Below the pieces are notes generated by a model, which had not been told where the DNA came from, searched no databases, and was given only the letters and a program-made list of their open reading frames with translations. A program made the translations under genes and the position numbers. From Merdiplasma sp905207905 (GTDB lineage: Bacteria; Bacillota; Clostridia; Lachnospirales; Lachnospiraceae), in NCBI GenBank assembly GCA_902475025.1, contig CABRXX010000007.1, positions 1 to 64,000 of the forward strand: a stretch of 64,000 nucleotides of DNA, in the 5' to 3' direction. Shown here piece after piece: positions 1 through 8,601 of the stretch (position 1 is its first letter; each line of letters opens with the position of its first letter).

Positions 1-1782
1 AATTAATTTCCCGTTCTCTCTTAGGCTGCCCCGCGCTGCCGCAAGAGCGCTTTCACTTGCCCCTTTCCTGGAAATGATCACTGCGACTTTGCGCAGCGCC
101 TTTTCATATAAGTACTTCTCCGTGGTATAAATTTCCTTCTGCGTAATCGGAGTATTATAGTTTTTAAATTCAAAAACAATGTATTTCGTGCCAAAGTACT
201 GACGCACTGTATTGAAAAAATCTTCGTCTACCCCATCTTTTATTTTGCAGCACAAATCAAACCGGTACATACCCCCATCGGTCTTTTCCTGGGTATTCCA
301 CAGCGTCAGATAATCTCCCATAACATACTTTAAAATTTCCACGCAAAGGTCTTCATACTCCTGATACTGTTCTTTTCCTGGTTTGATTCTTTCCAGCTTT
401 TCTTTCAGACTATAGCACTCCTGCTTTTCTTCTGTCTTACCGAAAATATTAGGAACCGGCTCTTCCGGCCCAATAGCCTCCACCGAATAATTTAAAAGCG
501 CAACGAACTCATTTCTGATTTCTGCAAACGCATCAAAAATCCAAAGAAGATTTTTCACATCCCACACAGATATCCCGAACTCATCACTGCACAACTTTTT
601 TATTTCATCTTTCACAAGATTGGCAGTCACAAGTATCCGCCTATACTGTTCCATTTTTCTTTTCTCAGACAGGGAACTGCAAAGTCTGCGTAAATTTCGC
701 TCTATTCCATGATCGCTGCGGTAATATTTCATCTGAAAACAGTAGGTAGTCTCTCTGTATGTATAGATCATATCAATCCCCTGATTCATATCCTGATTGA
801 TATCGATCTTCAGTTCCCCGCCCTGCTGGCCAAGATAGTCTTCAAACAGCTTTTCAAATTTCCATTCCGGCGCCTGCATTTTCTGGAGCGAAGTCTGAGG
901 CAGACTGCCCTTCAGACATTGTGCTATACGCTTGACCACGAGCACATTGGGTGAATATGCCAAAGCTCTGTACATCCATGCTTTGTTCCTCAGATCAAGC
1001 TCAAATCTGTCCGGAAACCCTTTTAATTTTGCCATTTCATAATACGTCAGCTTGCGAATCTCTCCGTCAACCCGTATGAAAGCCGGCTTTACAACATTCC
1101 AATCCACATAGGGCTGTTCCACATATTTATCCCTTCTCCAACACAAAAAACAATCACTGCCATCGCCCCTCTCCCGGATATTTTCCTGATCCGTTTTATA
1201 CCAGTCATTTTCTCTTCTGCAGCTTACAAACTTGCGTATCGGAAGCGTTTCTCTCTCCTCCGCTTTAAAAAATTTAACTGCATAGCCCGGCTGTCTGCTT
1301 CCCCATATATACACTCTTTTTTCTGCCACCGGCAATCCCGTCATCTCTCGGGTGTTTATAACCCTCCACTCAAACCGATACTTCAGATCCGATAACTGCT
1401 CCAAAAATTCTGACCATGCAGACACTCTGTGTATCCGAGCCGGCAGCACCAGGAAAAATGCCTGCGGAGCATTTTGCTTCATAATCTCATACATTTTTTC
1501 CAGGGAACTGTTGCTTATGCCAGATTCTTTCGTCCCATCGTCTGTCCTGTTCCTAAACAGCTTTGCGCTTGTCAAATCTGCCGCAATCACATCTGCCTCC
1601 GGGATTTCCCCCGGAGATAATTCCTGCAGACTGCGCCTATAAATTTGATCCTTCATATTACATTCATAAATATCTACGGATCTTTTATCTTTTTCAAAAG
1701 CTGCTGTCACCTGGAATCCGGCTTGTTTAAATCCCAGAGATAAAGCGCCTATTCCTGCTTCCAATACCACAACCGTATTCAT
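1..1782 (-). CDS. Inactive-looking C5 DNA methyltransferase fused to two nuclease-like domains (partial, runs off left edge)
   Basis: 594 codons are open from ATG 1782 to the window edge with no stop, so the C-terminus is missing. GGAG lies 8 bases before the ATG. Residues 5-45 match motif I of cytosine-C5 methyltransferases (EAGIGALSLGFKQAGF), residues 145-160 the motif VIII region (GLPVAEKRVYIWGSR), residues 243-260 motif IX (RKLTYYEMAKLKGFPDRF), and residues about 270-290 motif X. The catalytic loop is lost: where active enzymes have PPCQ, residues 64-75 read AAADLTSAKLF-like sequence with Ser at the Cys position, and the ENV motif region reads FLVLPARI. Residues 308-425 resemble an Mrr-type nuclease (GID at 335-337, QMK at 350-352). 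Residues 470-594 form a second nuclease-like domain (D510, then EFK at 538-540). I infer a DNA-reading pseudoenzyme that cuts or guards DNA, probably in phage defence. It starts 38 bases after the RsmF-like gene on the same strand. Confidence 0.85.
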   Translation of the reverse strand, partial: MNTVVVLEAGIGALSLGFKQAGFQVTAAFEKDKRSVDIYECNMKDQIYRRSLQELSPGEIPEADVIAADLTSAKLFRNRTDDGTKESGISNSSLEKMYEIMKQNAPQAFFLVLPARIHRVSAWSEFLEQLSDLKYRFEWRVINTREMTGLPVAEKRVYIWGSRQPGYAVKFFKAEERETLPIRKFVSCRRENDWYKTDQENIRERGDGSDCFLCWRRDKYVEQPYVDWNVVKPAFIRVDGEIRKLTYYEMAKLKGFPDRFELDLRNKAWMYRALAYSPNVLVVKRIAQCLKGSLPQTSLQKMQAPEWKFEKLFEDYLGQQGGELKIDINQDMNQGIDMIYTYRETTYCFQMKYYRSDHGIERNLRRLCSSLSEKRKMEQYRRILVTANLVKDEIKKLCSDEFGISVWDVKNLLWIFDAFAEIRNEFVALLNYSVEAIGPEEPVPNIFGKTEEKQECYSLKEKLERIKPGKEQYQEYEDLCVEILKYVMGDYLTLWNTQEKTDGGMYRFDLCCKIKDGVDEDFFNTVRQYFGTKYIVFEFKNYNTPITQKEIYTTEKYLYEKALRKVAVIISRKGASESALAAARGSLRENGKLI

Positions 1783-1820
1783 CGTATGATCTCCTTTTTC
1801 TGCCTGGCAGAACCCGCTCC

Positions 1821-3440
1821 TTAAACGCCGCTGCTTCTCCATCCCGGATGATACTTGTTTTTCAAAAGCCCGTTAACCAGTTTTCCCCAGCCCAGCGGAT
1901 AGCCGTTTACACATACTAACTGCCAGCCGCTGTTGCGGACCGTCTCCTCCGCCTGCACTTCTATGGTCTCCCCCTGGAGATAGCGCTGTACTCGCTCATC
2001 CGAAAAATCCAGATCAAGGACTGCGGCATATTCTGACTTTTTCAGTGCCATCGCTAAGGACTGGCTTGGTTCAAACCGATTCTTTTTCAGTTCTCCCAGA
2101 TACAGGCCGTTCCGCAAAAATGGTATCCCGGAAACTTCCGGCAGAAGTCCGGAGACATAGTAGACCTGATCTTTGCGAATCTCCAACTGTTCCGGCGTCA
2201 TCGGACAGCTCACATCTTTCAGAAATTCCTCCAGAAGCCGTCGCTGTCCCGAATCCTTCCCGTTACCAGCTCCGCCGCTGCCCCGTCTTCCGCCCCGAAG
2301 GCTGTCTTTCTGGTTTTTTTGTCCGCCGTTTTGTCCTCCCCTGTCCGCCTTTGTTCTTTTTCTGCCTCGCTTCTCTTTGCTTTGGTCTGTCCGGACATCT
2401 CCGGCTTCCCGTTCTGCCCGGTCTTCCTCATCGTTTCCAGTACTTCGATCTGAAAGGTACCAGGCTTCCCTTAAGCCCTGCTCTCCTTTTTTTTGCAGCA
2501 ACGCAAGAAAGTGCCCCTCCCCGCCTGTTTTATGAGGCCACAGTCTGACACAGCGGCTCAGATGCCAGGAAATTTGTTCCCTCTGGGACGGGATCTCCTC
2601 CCCGGAAACCGTCCAGCCGGCAAAAGTCAGTCCCTGTTCCAGCCCCGGCGCAAACCCTTCCCGAAATGGTATCTCCAAAAGCTCCATGTCCGGTCGCTTT
2701 CTTAAGAGCCACGCTATTACTTCCTCATTTTCTTCCACCGCAAACGTGCAGGTAGAATAAAGCATTCTCCCTCCCGGACGCAGCATGTCCGCTGCCCGGA
2801 GAATGATATCTCTCTGGATTTTAGCGCATTCCAAAGGTTTTTCCGGATACCAGGCCCGGATCGTCCCCTCGTCCTTCCGGAACATCCCCTCCCCGGAGCA
2901 GGGAGCATCCACCAGCACTCTGTCAAAAAACGCTTGAAAACGCTCCTCCAATCTGGCTGGCACCTCATTGGTGACAAAAGAATTGGGAATACCGAACACT
3001 TCGATATTTTTTAACAACGCTCTGGCCCTGGAGGCGCTGATATCATTGGCCACTAAAAGCCCCCGATCCTGCAGCGCCGCCCCCAGCGCCGTGGCTTTTC
3101 CCCCCGGGGCTGCGCAAAGATCCAGCACCCGCTCTCCCGGCCTGGCTCCCAGCACGCTGGCCGGTGTCATGGCGCTGGGCTCCTGAAGATAATAAAGACC
3201 TGCATGATAAAAGGGATGTCTGGCCGGGGCATCCTCCTCCAGATAATAATACCCGCCAGGAATCCAGGGGATTTGCGTAAGATGAAAAGGCGCCAGCTGT
3301 TCAAACTCCTCCGGGGTGATCTTTCTTGTATTCACCCGCAGGCCATATTTGCGCTTCTCCTCATAGCTCTTTTCAAAAGCGCCGTACTCCTGACCAAGAA
3401 TACGGCGCATACGATTTGTAAATTCTTCTGGCAATCTCAT
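1821..3440 (-). CDS. RsmB/NOP-family rRNA cytosine-C5 methyltransferase (RsmF-like)
   Basis: SAM-dependent methyltransferase predicted to put a 5-methyl group on a cytosine of 16S rRNA. The SAM loop VLDLCAAPGGK is near residue 105. Two catalytic cysteines are visible, in DAPCSGEGMF (about 180) and STCTF (about 230). The C-terminal part carries RsmF-type RNA-binding domains. The 539 aa are longer than usual because a Lys/Arg/Gly/Gln-rich, low-complexity stretch lies at about residues 335-405, between the catalytic core and the C-terminal domains; it is probably a flexible linker that touches RNA. The ATG at 3440 follows an AGGAG site. The exact target base cannot be told from sequence. Confidence 0.93.
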   Translation of the reverse strand: MRLPEEFTNRMRRILGQEYGAFEKSYEEKRKYGLRVNTRKITPEEFEQLAPFHLTQIPWIPGGYYYLEEDAPARHPFYHAGLYYLQEPSAMTPASVLGARPGERVLDLCAAPGGKATALGAALQDRGLLVANDISASRARALLKNIEVFGIPNSFVTNEVPARLEERFQAFFDRVLVDAPCSGEGMFRKDEGTIRAWYPEKPLECAKIQRDIILRAADMLRPGGRMLYSTCTFAVEENEEVIAWLLRKRPDMELLEIPFREGFAPGLEQGLTFAGWTVSGEEIPSQREQISWHLSRCVRLWPHKTGGEGHFLALLQKKGEQGLREAWYLSDRSTGNDEEDRAEREAGDVRTDQSKEKRGRKRTKADRGGQNGGQKNQKDSLRGGRRGSGGAGNGKDSGQRRLLEEFLKDVSCPMTPEQLEIRKDQVYYVSGLLPEVSGIPFLRNGLYLGELKKNRFEPSQSLAMALKKSEYAAVLDLDFSDERVQRYLQGETIEVQAEETVRNSGWQLVCVNGYPLGWGKLVNGLLKNKYHPGWRSSGV

Positions 3441-3462
3441 GGCTGCTCCTACCTTTTCTTTC

Positions 3463-3963
3463 CTAATCCCAACTTAACCGATGGAGATCTCCCTCCAGCT
3501 TCATATGATCAAACTGATTCTGACGCAGAGCTTCATAAAGCATAATGGCCACAGAATTGCTCAGGTTCAGAGAACGGGTTTCTCCAATCATGGGAATACG
3601 CACTGCAGTATCCGGATGCTGCACCAGGATCTCCTCAGGAATTCCTGCGCTCTCTTTCCCAAACATAAGATAACAGTCCGACTCATAAGAGACTTCTGTG
3701 TAGATTTTCCTGGCCTTGGTGGTTGCCATATAGATCTTGGCTCCTGGATTTTTCTCCTGAAAATCTGCAAAGCTGCTGTATCTGGTCACATCCAGATCGT
3801 GCCAGTAATCCATGCCGGCCCGCCTGATGGCCTTCTCCGTCAACTGAAACCCAAGGGGTTCGATCAGATGAAGCCTGGTTCCCGTCGCTGCACAGGTTCT
3901 CCCGATATTCCCCGTATTGGCCGGTATCTCCGGCTCAAAAAGAACGATATTTAACTGGGCCAT
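3463..3963 (-). CDS. trmL: tRNA (cytidine/uridine-34 2'-O)-methyltransferase TrmL
   Basis: SpoU/TrmD-fold (SPOUT) enzyme that 2'-O-methylates the wobble base of certain leucine tRNAs. Family motifs are clear: the N-terminal LFEPEIPANTGNIGRTC, the middle FGKESAGIPEEIL, and the C-terminal knot IGETRSLNLSNSVAIMLYE. An in-frame start 22 codons upstream exists, but ATG 3963 opens directly on the family's MAQLNIVLFEPEIP beginning and gives 166 aa, the usual size. It ends 22 bases before the RsmF-like gene begins, so the two RNA methyltransferases are probably cotranscribed. Confidence 0.93.
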   Translation of the reverse strand: MAQLNIVLFEPEIPANTGNIGRTCAATGTRLHLIEPLGFQLTEKAIRRAGMDYWHDLDVTRYSSFADFQEKNPGAKIYMATTKARKIYTEVSYESDCYLMFGKESAGIPEEILVQHPDTAVRIPMIGETRSLNLSNSVAIMLYEALRQNQFDHMKLEGDLHRLSWD

Positions 3964-4079
3964 ATCCCGCTGATCCTTTCTGTGTATTTTCATTTTCTGA
4001 TGGCAGGGCCAAAGGGTCACAAACCGCACATGCTCACACCTGAGTAGTTTTCTGCCTTTATGGCCCGCCTGCAGAGATT

Positions 4080-5273
4080 CTAAAAATCTGCTTCCTTTTT
4101 TTCTTTTTCTGCCCGCAGCTTTGTGATAAATTTCTCCAGCCTTCCCAGCGCTATTTTTAAAGCCTCCAGGGAATAGGCATAGGAAATCCTTAAAAAGCCT
4201 TCTCCGCAGTCACCGAAAGCATTCCCCGGCACCACAGCCACATGTTCCTCCTCCAGAAGTCTGGTGGCAAACTCATCGCTGGTCATCCCAAACTCCTTAA
4301 TACAGGGGAACACATAAAAGGCTCCAAAGGGTTCAAAGCAGGGAAGTCCCATCTTCTGAAAGGCATGCATCAGATAGCGGCGCCTCTGATTGTAAGCCTC
4401 CCGCATCTTGGCCACCTCCTGATCGCAGTCCCGAAGAGCCACCACAGCAGCGTACTGGCTGTTGGTGGGGGCACACATAATAGCAAACTGATGAATCTTC
4501 ACCATCTGCTCCAGAATCTGCCTGGGACCGCAGCAGTAGCCCAGACGCCACCCGGTCATTGCATGAGATTTGGAAAATCCATTGATAAGGATCGTCCGCT
4601 CCTTCATCCCCGGAAGCGCGGCAATACTCACATGGCTTTCCTCCGTGTAGGTAAGCTCTGCATAAATCTCATCACTGAGCACAAACAGATCCTTTTCCCG
4701 AATCACCTCTGCGATCTCCTCCAGGTCTTTCCGCTCCATCACCGCTCCCGTGGGATTGTTGGGGAAGGGAAGCACCAGGATCTTGGTTCTGTCTGTAATA
4801 TGATCCAAAAGCTCCTGCTTTGTGAGACGAAACTCGTTTTCCGCCTTCAAATCAATGGTCACCGGAACTCCATCTGCCAGCTCCACACAGGGCAGATAGG
4901 ACACATAGCAGGGCTGTGGAATCAGCACCTCATCCCCTGGGTTGAGCATAGCCCGAAATGCCAGGTCAATGCCTTCGCTGCCTCCCACAGTGAGAAACGT
5001 CTCGTGAAGCGGATCATACTCTAATCCGAAACGCCGCTTTAAATAACGGCAGATCTCCTGTCTCAGCTCCTTTAAGCCCGCATTGGAAGTGTAAAAGGTT
5101 TTCCCTTGTTCCAGGGTATAGATTCCTTCATCCCGCACTGCCCAGGGAGTATCAAAATCCGGTTCCCCCACTCCCAGGGACACCACATCTTCCATCTCAC
5201 TGGCAATGTCAAAAAATTTTCGTATGCCGGAGGGCTTGATCCCCACGGCTTTATCAGCTAACGGATTTCTCAA
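4080..5273 (-). CDS. Class I/II PLP-dependent aminotransferase
   Basis: Fold-type I aminotransferase of the aspartate/PatA-like group, 397 aa. Visible are GGSEGIDLAFRAML, the substrate/PLP region PNNPTGAV, the Schiff-base lysine in NGFSKSHAMTGWRLGY, and FLRISYAYS near the C-terminus with the conserved arginine. The first four bases overlap the end of the Lrp-type regulator (ATGA-type coupling), so the regulator and enzyme are translated together. An amino-acid substrate is likely; which one cannot be told. Confidence 0.92.
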   Translation of the reverse strand: MRNPLADKAVGIKPSGIRKFFDIASEMEDVVSLGVGEPDFDTPWAVRDEGIYTLEQGKTFYTSNAGLKELRQEICRYLKRRFGLEYDPLHETFLTVGGSEGIDLAFRAMLNPGDEVLIPQPCYVSYLPCVELADGVPVTIDLKAENEFRLTKQELLDHITDRTKILVLPFPNNPTGAVMERKDLEEIAEVIREKDLFVLSDEIYAELTYTEESHVSIAALPGMKERTILINGFSKSHAMTGWRLGYCCGPRQILEQMVKIHQFAIMCAPTNSQYAAVVALRDCDQEVAKMREAYNQRRRYLMHAFQKMGLPCFEPFGAFYVFPCIKEFGMTSDEFATRLLEEEHVAVVPGNAFGDCGEGFLRISYAYSLEALKIALGRLEKFITKLRAEKEKKEADF

Positions 5274-5752
5274 GGCGTCACCAACATCCTTTCATCTTTT
5301 GATTTCTTTGCTAATATGATTCCATCATCCTTATACTTTTTCAAAATAAAATGAGTGGCAGTGCTGATCACCGTATCAAGGGTGGAGAGCTTATCGGATA
5401 CAAAACTGGCCACCTCTTTCAGGGTCTTTCCCTCCAAAATCACCAGAAGATCGTATGCGCCGGAAATCAGGTAGACCGACTGCACCTCCGGATAATTGTA
5501 GATCCGCTCTGCAATGTTATCAAAGCCCTGGCCTCTTTGAGGAGTCACCCGCACCTCGATCAGCGCAGTGGTTTTGTCTACAGAAGTCTTGTCCCAGTCG
5601 ATCAGCGTATGATAGCCGCAGATAATGTGCTCCTGCTCCATCTTCTGCACTTCATTCGCAATCACCGCCTCACTGGATCCAAGCAGAATTGCCAGCTCTC
5701 CCAAATCTATTTTACTGTTTTTCTCCAAAAACGTTAAAATCTGTTCTCTCAT
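5270..5752 (-). CDS. Lrp/AsnC-family transcriptional regulator
   Basis: 160 aa with an N-terminal winged helix (residues about 1-60) and a C-terminal RAM/AsnC ligand-binding domain (about 70-145; ALIEVRVTP, PEVQSVYLISGAYDLLV). Such proteins sense amino acids as octamers. It is coupled by a 4-base overlap to the aminotransferase and lies 12 bases after the AIR-synthase-like gene, so it probably controls this operon in response to the amino acid handled by the aminotransferase. That control is inference from position. Confidence 0.92.
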   Translation of the reverse strand: MREQILTFLEKNSKIDLGELAILLGSSEAVIANEVQKMEQEHIICGYHTLIDWDKTSVDKTTALIEVRVTPQRGQGFDNIAERIYNYPEVQSVYLISGAYDLLVILEGKTLKEVASFVSDKLSTLDTVISTATHFILKKYKDDGIILAKKSKDERMLVTP

Positions 5753-5764
5753 GCTTCTCTCCTT

Positions 5765-6787
5765 TTATGGTTTCAAGATCCAGAGGGCATCCTGGGCCGG
5801 CCGGTCCAGAAAGCGGATGTCCTCACCATTTTTCAAAATCCTGTCATTTCCTGCTGTGGTTTTTCCAATCACTGCAGCCAAAATCCCAAGCTCTGCCAGC
5901 TGCAAAACCAGTGTATCGCCTTTTTCCGTACCAATCAGCAGGCTTCCCTGTCCGTAAAGCTGATAAGGATTCAATCCAAAAAATTCACAGATCTCGATCG
6001 TCTCCTGACGAATCGGAATTTTTTTCAGATCCACTTCAAGGCCAACCCCTGCACATTCACTCATCTCCCAGAGGGCGCCAAAAATTCCTCCCTGTGACAC
6101 ATCGTGCATGGCTCCTGCCCCAAAGCGGCTGGCCGCTCGTGCAGCCTCCCCGATCAGAAGCCGCTGGTCAAACTCTTTCGCCTGCTGGACAAGAAAATAA
6201 GGATACCGTTTTTTCAGCTGCTCTTCCATCCGTCTGGCAATCACAGCCGTACCTCCCCAGCCTGCGTATCCAGTCATCACCAGATCCCAGCCCGGCTTCA
6301 AATTCGCTGTCCTTTTTCTTGTACCTTCCTGAAGAAAGCCAAAACCTGTGAGGGTCACTGCCGGAAAGTTCACCGCTTCGCTGATCTGGGTATGCCCTCC
6401 TGCAATCCTGACAGAGAGCCGTTCACACACCTGGGCCAGCTCTTTTGTCAGAGCTTTCAGCCCGGCTTCCTCCCATCCCTGAGGATAAAGAATATCCAAC
6501 ATCAGCCAGGTAAGTTCTGCACCCCCTGTACTTAAATTATTGGCAATCTCAGCAACCAGCATAGAAAGCGTACGGTCTATGCAGCCTCCTGCTGTCCCAA
6601 CAGCAGTGGCACAGAGAATACCTGGAGCCTGCGCTTTCACATCCGGGGATTTCTCTCCTCCCCAGAACGAGAAAAAGGCACAGTCCTCCCCAAACGATGC
6701 GCTTGCGGCGTCCAATACGCCCGTCTGCGCGAAAGGTCTTAAAACAGATCTTTTTAATACCGCTTCGGAAACTTTGCCTTTTTTCAT
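5765..6787 (-). CDS. AIR synthase/HypE-like protein (PurM superfamily)
   Basis: PurM-superfamily ATP-binding protein resembling HypE. Visible are the N-terminal GEDCAFFSF region, AEIANNLSTGGAELTWLML, the glycine-rich AGGHTQIS, and the C-terminal AMHDVSQGGIFGALWEM. HypE proper ends in a conserved Cys-containing tail that accepts carbamoyl groups; here the end is DALWILKP with no terminal Cys, and no hydrogenase genes are nearby, so the hydrogenase role is doubtful. ATG 6787 is preferred; a TTG 11 codons earlier (6820) is also possible because the ribosome site for the ATG is rather distant. First gene of the Lrp/aminotransferase operon. Confidence 0.88.
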   Translation of the reverse strand: MKKGKVSEAVLKRSVLRPFAQTGVLDAASASFGEDCAFFSFWGGEKSPDVKAQAPGILCATAVGTAGGCIDRTLSMLVAEIANNLSTGGAELTWLMLDILYPQGWEEAGLKALTKELAQVCERLSVRIAGGHTQISEAVNFPAVTLTGFGFLQEGTRKRTANLKPGWDLVMTGYAGWGGTAVIARRMEEQLKKRYPYFLVQQAKEFDQRLLIGEAARAASRFGAGAMHDVSQGGIFGALWEMSECAGVGLEVDLKKIPIRQETIEICEFFGLNPYQLYGQGSLLIGTEKGDTLVLQLAELGILAAVIGKTTAGNDRILKNGEDIRFLDRPAQDALWILKP

Positions 6788-6949
6788 CTTATTCTCAGCT
6801 GCCTTTCCTCTATTCCCCAAAATTCGGATTCCGCCGGGTCTCTATCGTAAGCCCCTGTGTTTTACCGTTTGAACGGTTTTCCCGAAAGCCAGCCGGACTG
6901 CGAAATCCTTCCTATTCTTCTTTCCTTCTGTCCAGAACGTCTCTGCCTC

Positions 6950-8554
6950 TTATTCCACCGTCACAGTTCCGTCAATGATCACATCCGGATTGGACGTTCC
7001 CCCTGCATTTGGATCGGTAATGGGCTGATCCTGTGGCTGCGTAGGCGCCTCTGTTGGAGTCTGTGCCGGAGCATCTGTCTGGGGCTGCTGGGGTGCCTCT
7101 GTCTGAGGATTGGTGTAAGCAGAGGCATTGGCAATCACTGCCTGCACCTGACTGATATCGTTGGTGGCAATGGCTGTGTACATGGCCTGAGTCAACGCCT
7201 GGCTGGTGGAAGCCACTCCCACATCATAAGCAGTGCCCACTGCCTGATACGTACTGCTGTTCACCTGATAGGAATCTACCAATACCCCATCCTCATAAAT
7301 ATGTTTCCACAACTCCGCTGTCTGTCCGGTATGGGGAGACTGGGTCTGATTCAGATATCCCACATTCTGATTCGGATTGGGATAAAGCTTCACACCACTG
7401 GGTTCTATGGTGCTGGTCACCTTGCTCTCAAACTCAATGCTGCGGTTGGCCGGGCGGGTCTCCTGCCCATAGACCGTAAAGCTTAAGGTGCCTCCGTAAG
7501 CATATCCCACAATATAAACCGGAGCTGACAGATTGTTGTAAAATGCCAGATCCATCACGCCTTCCGCAATGGCTGCATCCTTGGAAGGATCCACATAGGA
7601 TACGCTCATGGTATGGTTGGAACGGGCGGTAATCTCCAGCTCCGCCTTCAGCAGTGCATTGTACAGCGTGGTGGATACCTGGCAGATTCCACCGCCGTAA
7701 GAATCTACCACCCGATTCTCCTCATAAGAGGGAGCCGGCTGATAGCCATTCTCCGCCGTAAAAGGAATCACCGCCTGGGTCACAGAGTAGCTCTCCCCAG
7801 GCATAACCAGCGTTCCGCTGATCTTGGCGGTTCCTACTTCAACATTGGTAGCCCGCTCCCAGCTGGAGGAACTGTAATCTGTAGTGGCCGTTCCAAGAAC
7901 ATCCTTCACCACACTGAGAGCCTCTCTGGTGATTTCCGGAGATACCCGGTCCACCGCAAGATCCAGGGTCATTTCTCCCCCCTCCCAGCTCTCCACAGCC
8001 TCTTCTACCAGCTTCACAGATTCCTCCACCCGGAGGGTAATCCCATCTGTACCACCTTCCACCCCAGGAGTTCCATCGTCCTGAGTATAGACGGTTCCGT
8101 TTACCGGCTCTGAATTATAAGCACTGCAGTCCTCTATAAAACTGCGGGCTTTTTTCTCATCTAAAGCAAAGGCGATCTCATACTCCTGATTCTGATGCTC
8201 CAGATCCTTCTGATCCTTATAGCGCTTCACAATATTTCCTGTAGCTCCAAGGTTCATCACCTCATCCAGGATCTCCTTATTGCTCCATTTCAATCCCAGA
8301 TTATTTAAAGATGCTGTGATGGGAGTATCTCCCATCATCAGGGTCACTGTAGTTTCCCCCATTTCCTTTACTTTCTGCTTCACTGCATCGGAAGCCTCCT
8401 GCTCGGTCATTCCCCCCACATCGATGCCTTCGATAAAAATGCCGTTGCTGATCACTGCCTCCTGAGCATGGACGCAGCTGCCCGGAAGGGTAACAAAACA
8501 GAAGCCTGCCAGAAACAGCGCTCCAATGTAGCTTCTTTTCAGACTTTTCTTCAT
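6950..8554 (-). CDS. Secreted VanW-family protein with peptidoglycan-binding-like domains
   Basis: 534 aa. Residues 1-30 form a signal peptide (KRSYIGALFLAGFCFVTLPG, then VHAQ). Residues about 35-230 hold repeated PG_binding_4-like segments (IEGIDVGGMTEQEA). The VanW domain follows (SYGGGICQVSTTLYNALLKA, then RSNHTMSVSYV). The last 50 residues are a Thr/Pro/Gln-rich spacer typical of surface proteins. ATG 8554 follows GGGAG. Molecular function is not established for this family despite the name taken from vancomycin clusters; a wall-associated role is likely. It lies 47 bases downstream of the 35-aa membrane peptide. Confidence 0.92.
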   Translation of the reverse strand: MKKSLKRSYIGALFLAGFCFVTLPGSCVHAQEAVISNGIFIEGIDVGGMTEQEASDAVKQKVKEMGETTVTLMMGDTPITASLNNLGLKWSNKEILDEVMNLGATGNIVKRYKDQKDLEHQNQEYEIAFALDEKKARSFIEDCSAYNSEPVNGTVYTQDDGTPGVEGGTDGITLRVEESVKLVEEAVESWEGGEMTLDLAVDRVSPEITREALSVVKDVLGTATTDYSSSSWERATNVEVGTAKISGTLVMPGESYSVTQAVIPFTAENGYQPAPSYEENRVVDSYGGGICQVSTTLYNALLKAELEITARSNHTMSVSYVDPSKDAAIAEGVMDLAFYNNLSAPVYIVGYAYGGTLSFTVYGQETRPANRSIEFESKVTSTIEPSGVKLYPNPNQNVGYLNQTQSPHTGQTAELWKHIYEDGVLVDSYQVNSSTYQAVGTAYDVGVASTSQALTQAMYTAIATNDISQVQAVIANASAYTNPQTEAPQQPQTDAPAQTPTEAPTQPQDQPITDPNAGGTSNPDVIIDGTVTVE

Positions 8555-8601
8555 TATGTAACTCCCAAATCTATCAATCGCAATTGCACAAAACGTCGCT
8601 C

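Noticed and set aside
709..1642. Short + strand frames opposite the methyltransferase-nuclease fusion
   Set aside because: They run antisense to a convincing coding frame, lack ribosome sites and resemble no family.
2045..2548. 167-codon + strand frame opposite the RsmF-like gene
   Set aside because: Mirror of the low-complexity Lys/Arg/Gly linker; Ser/Pro/Phe-rich, no ribosome site.
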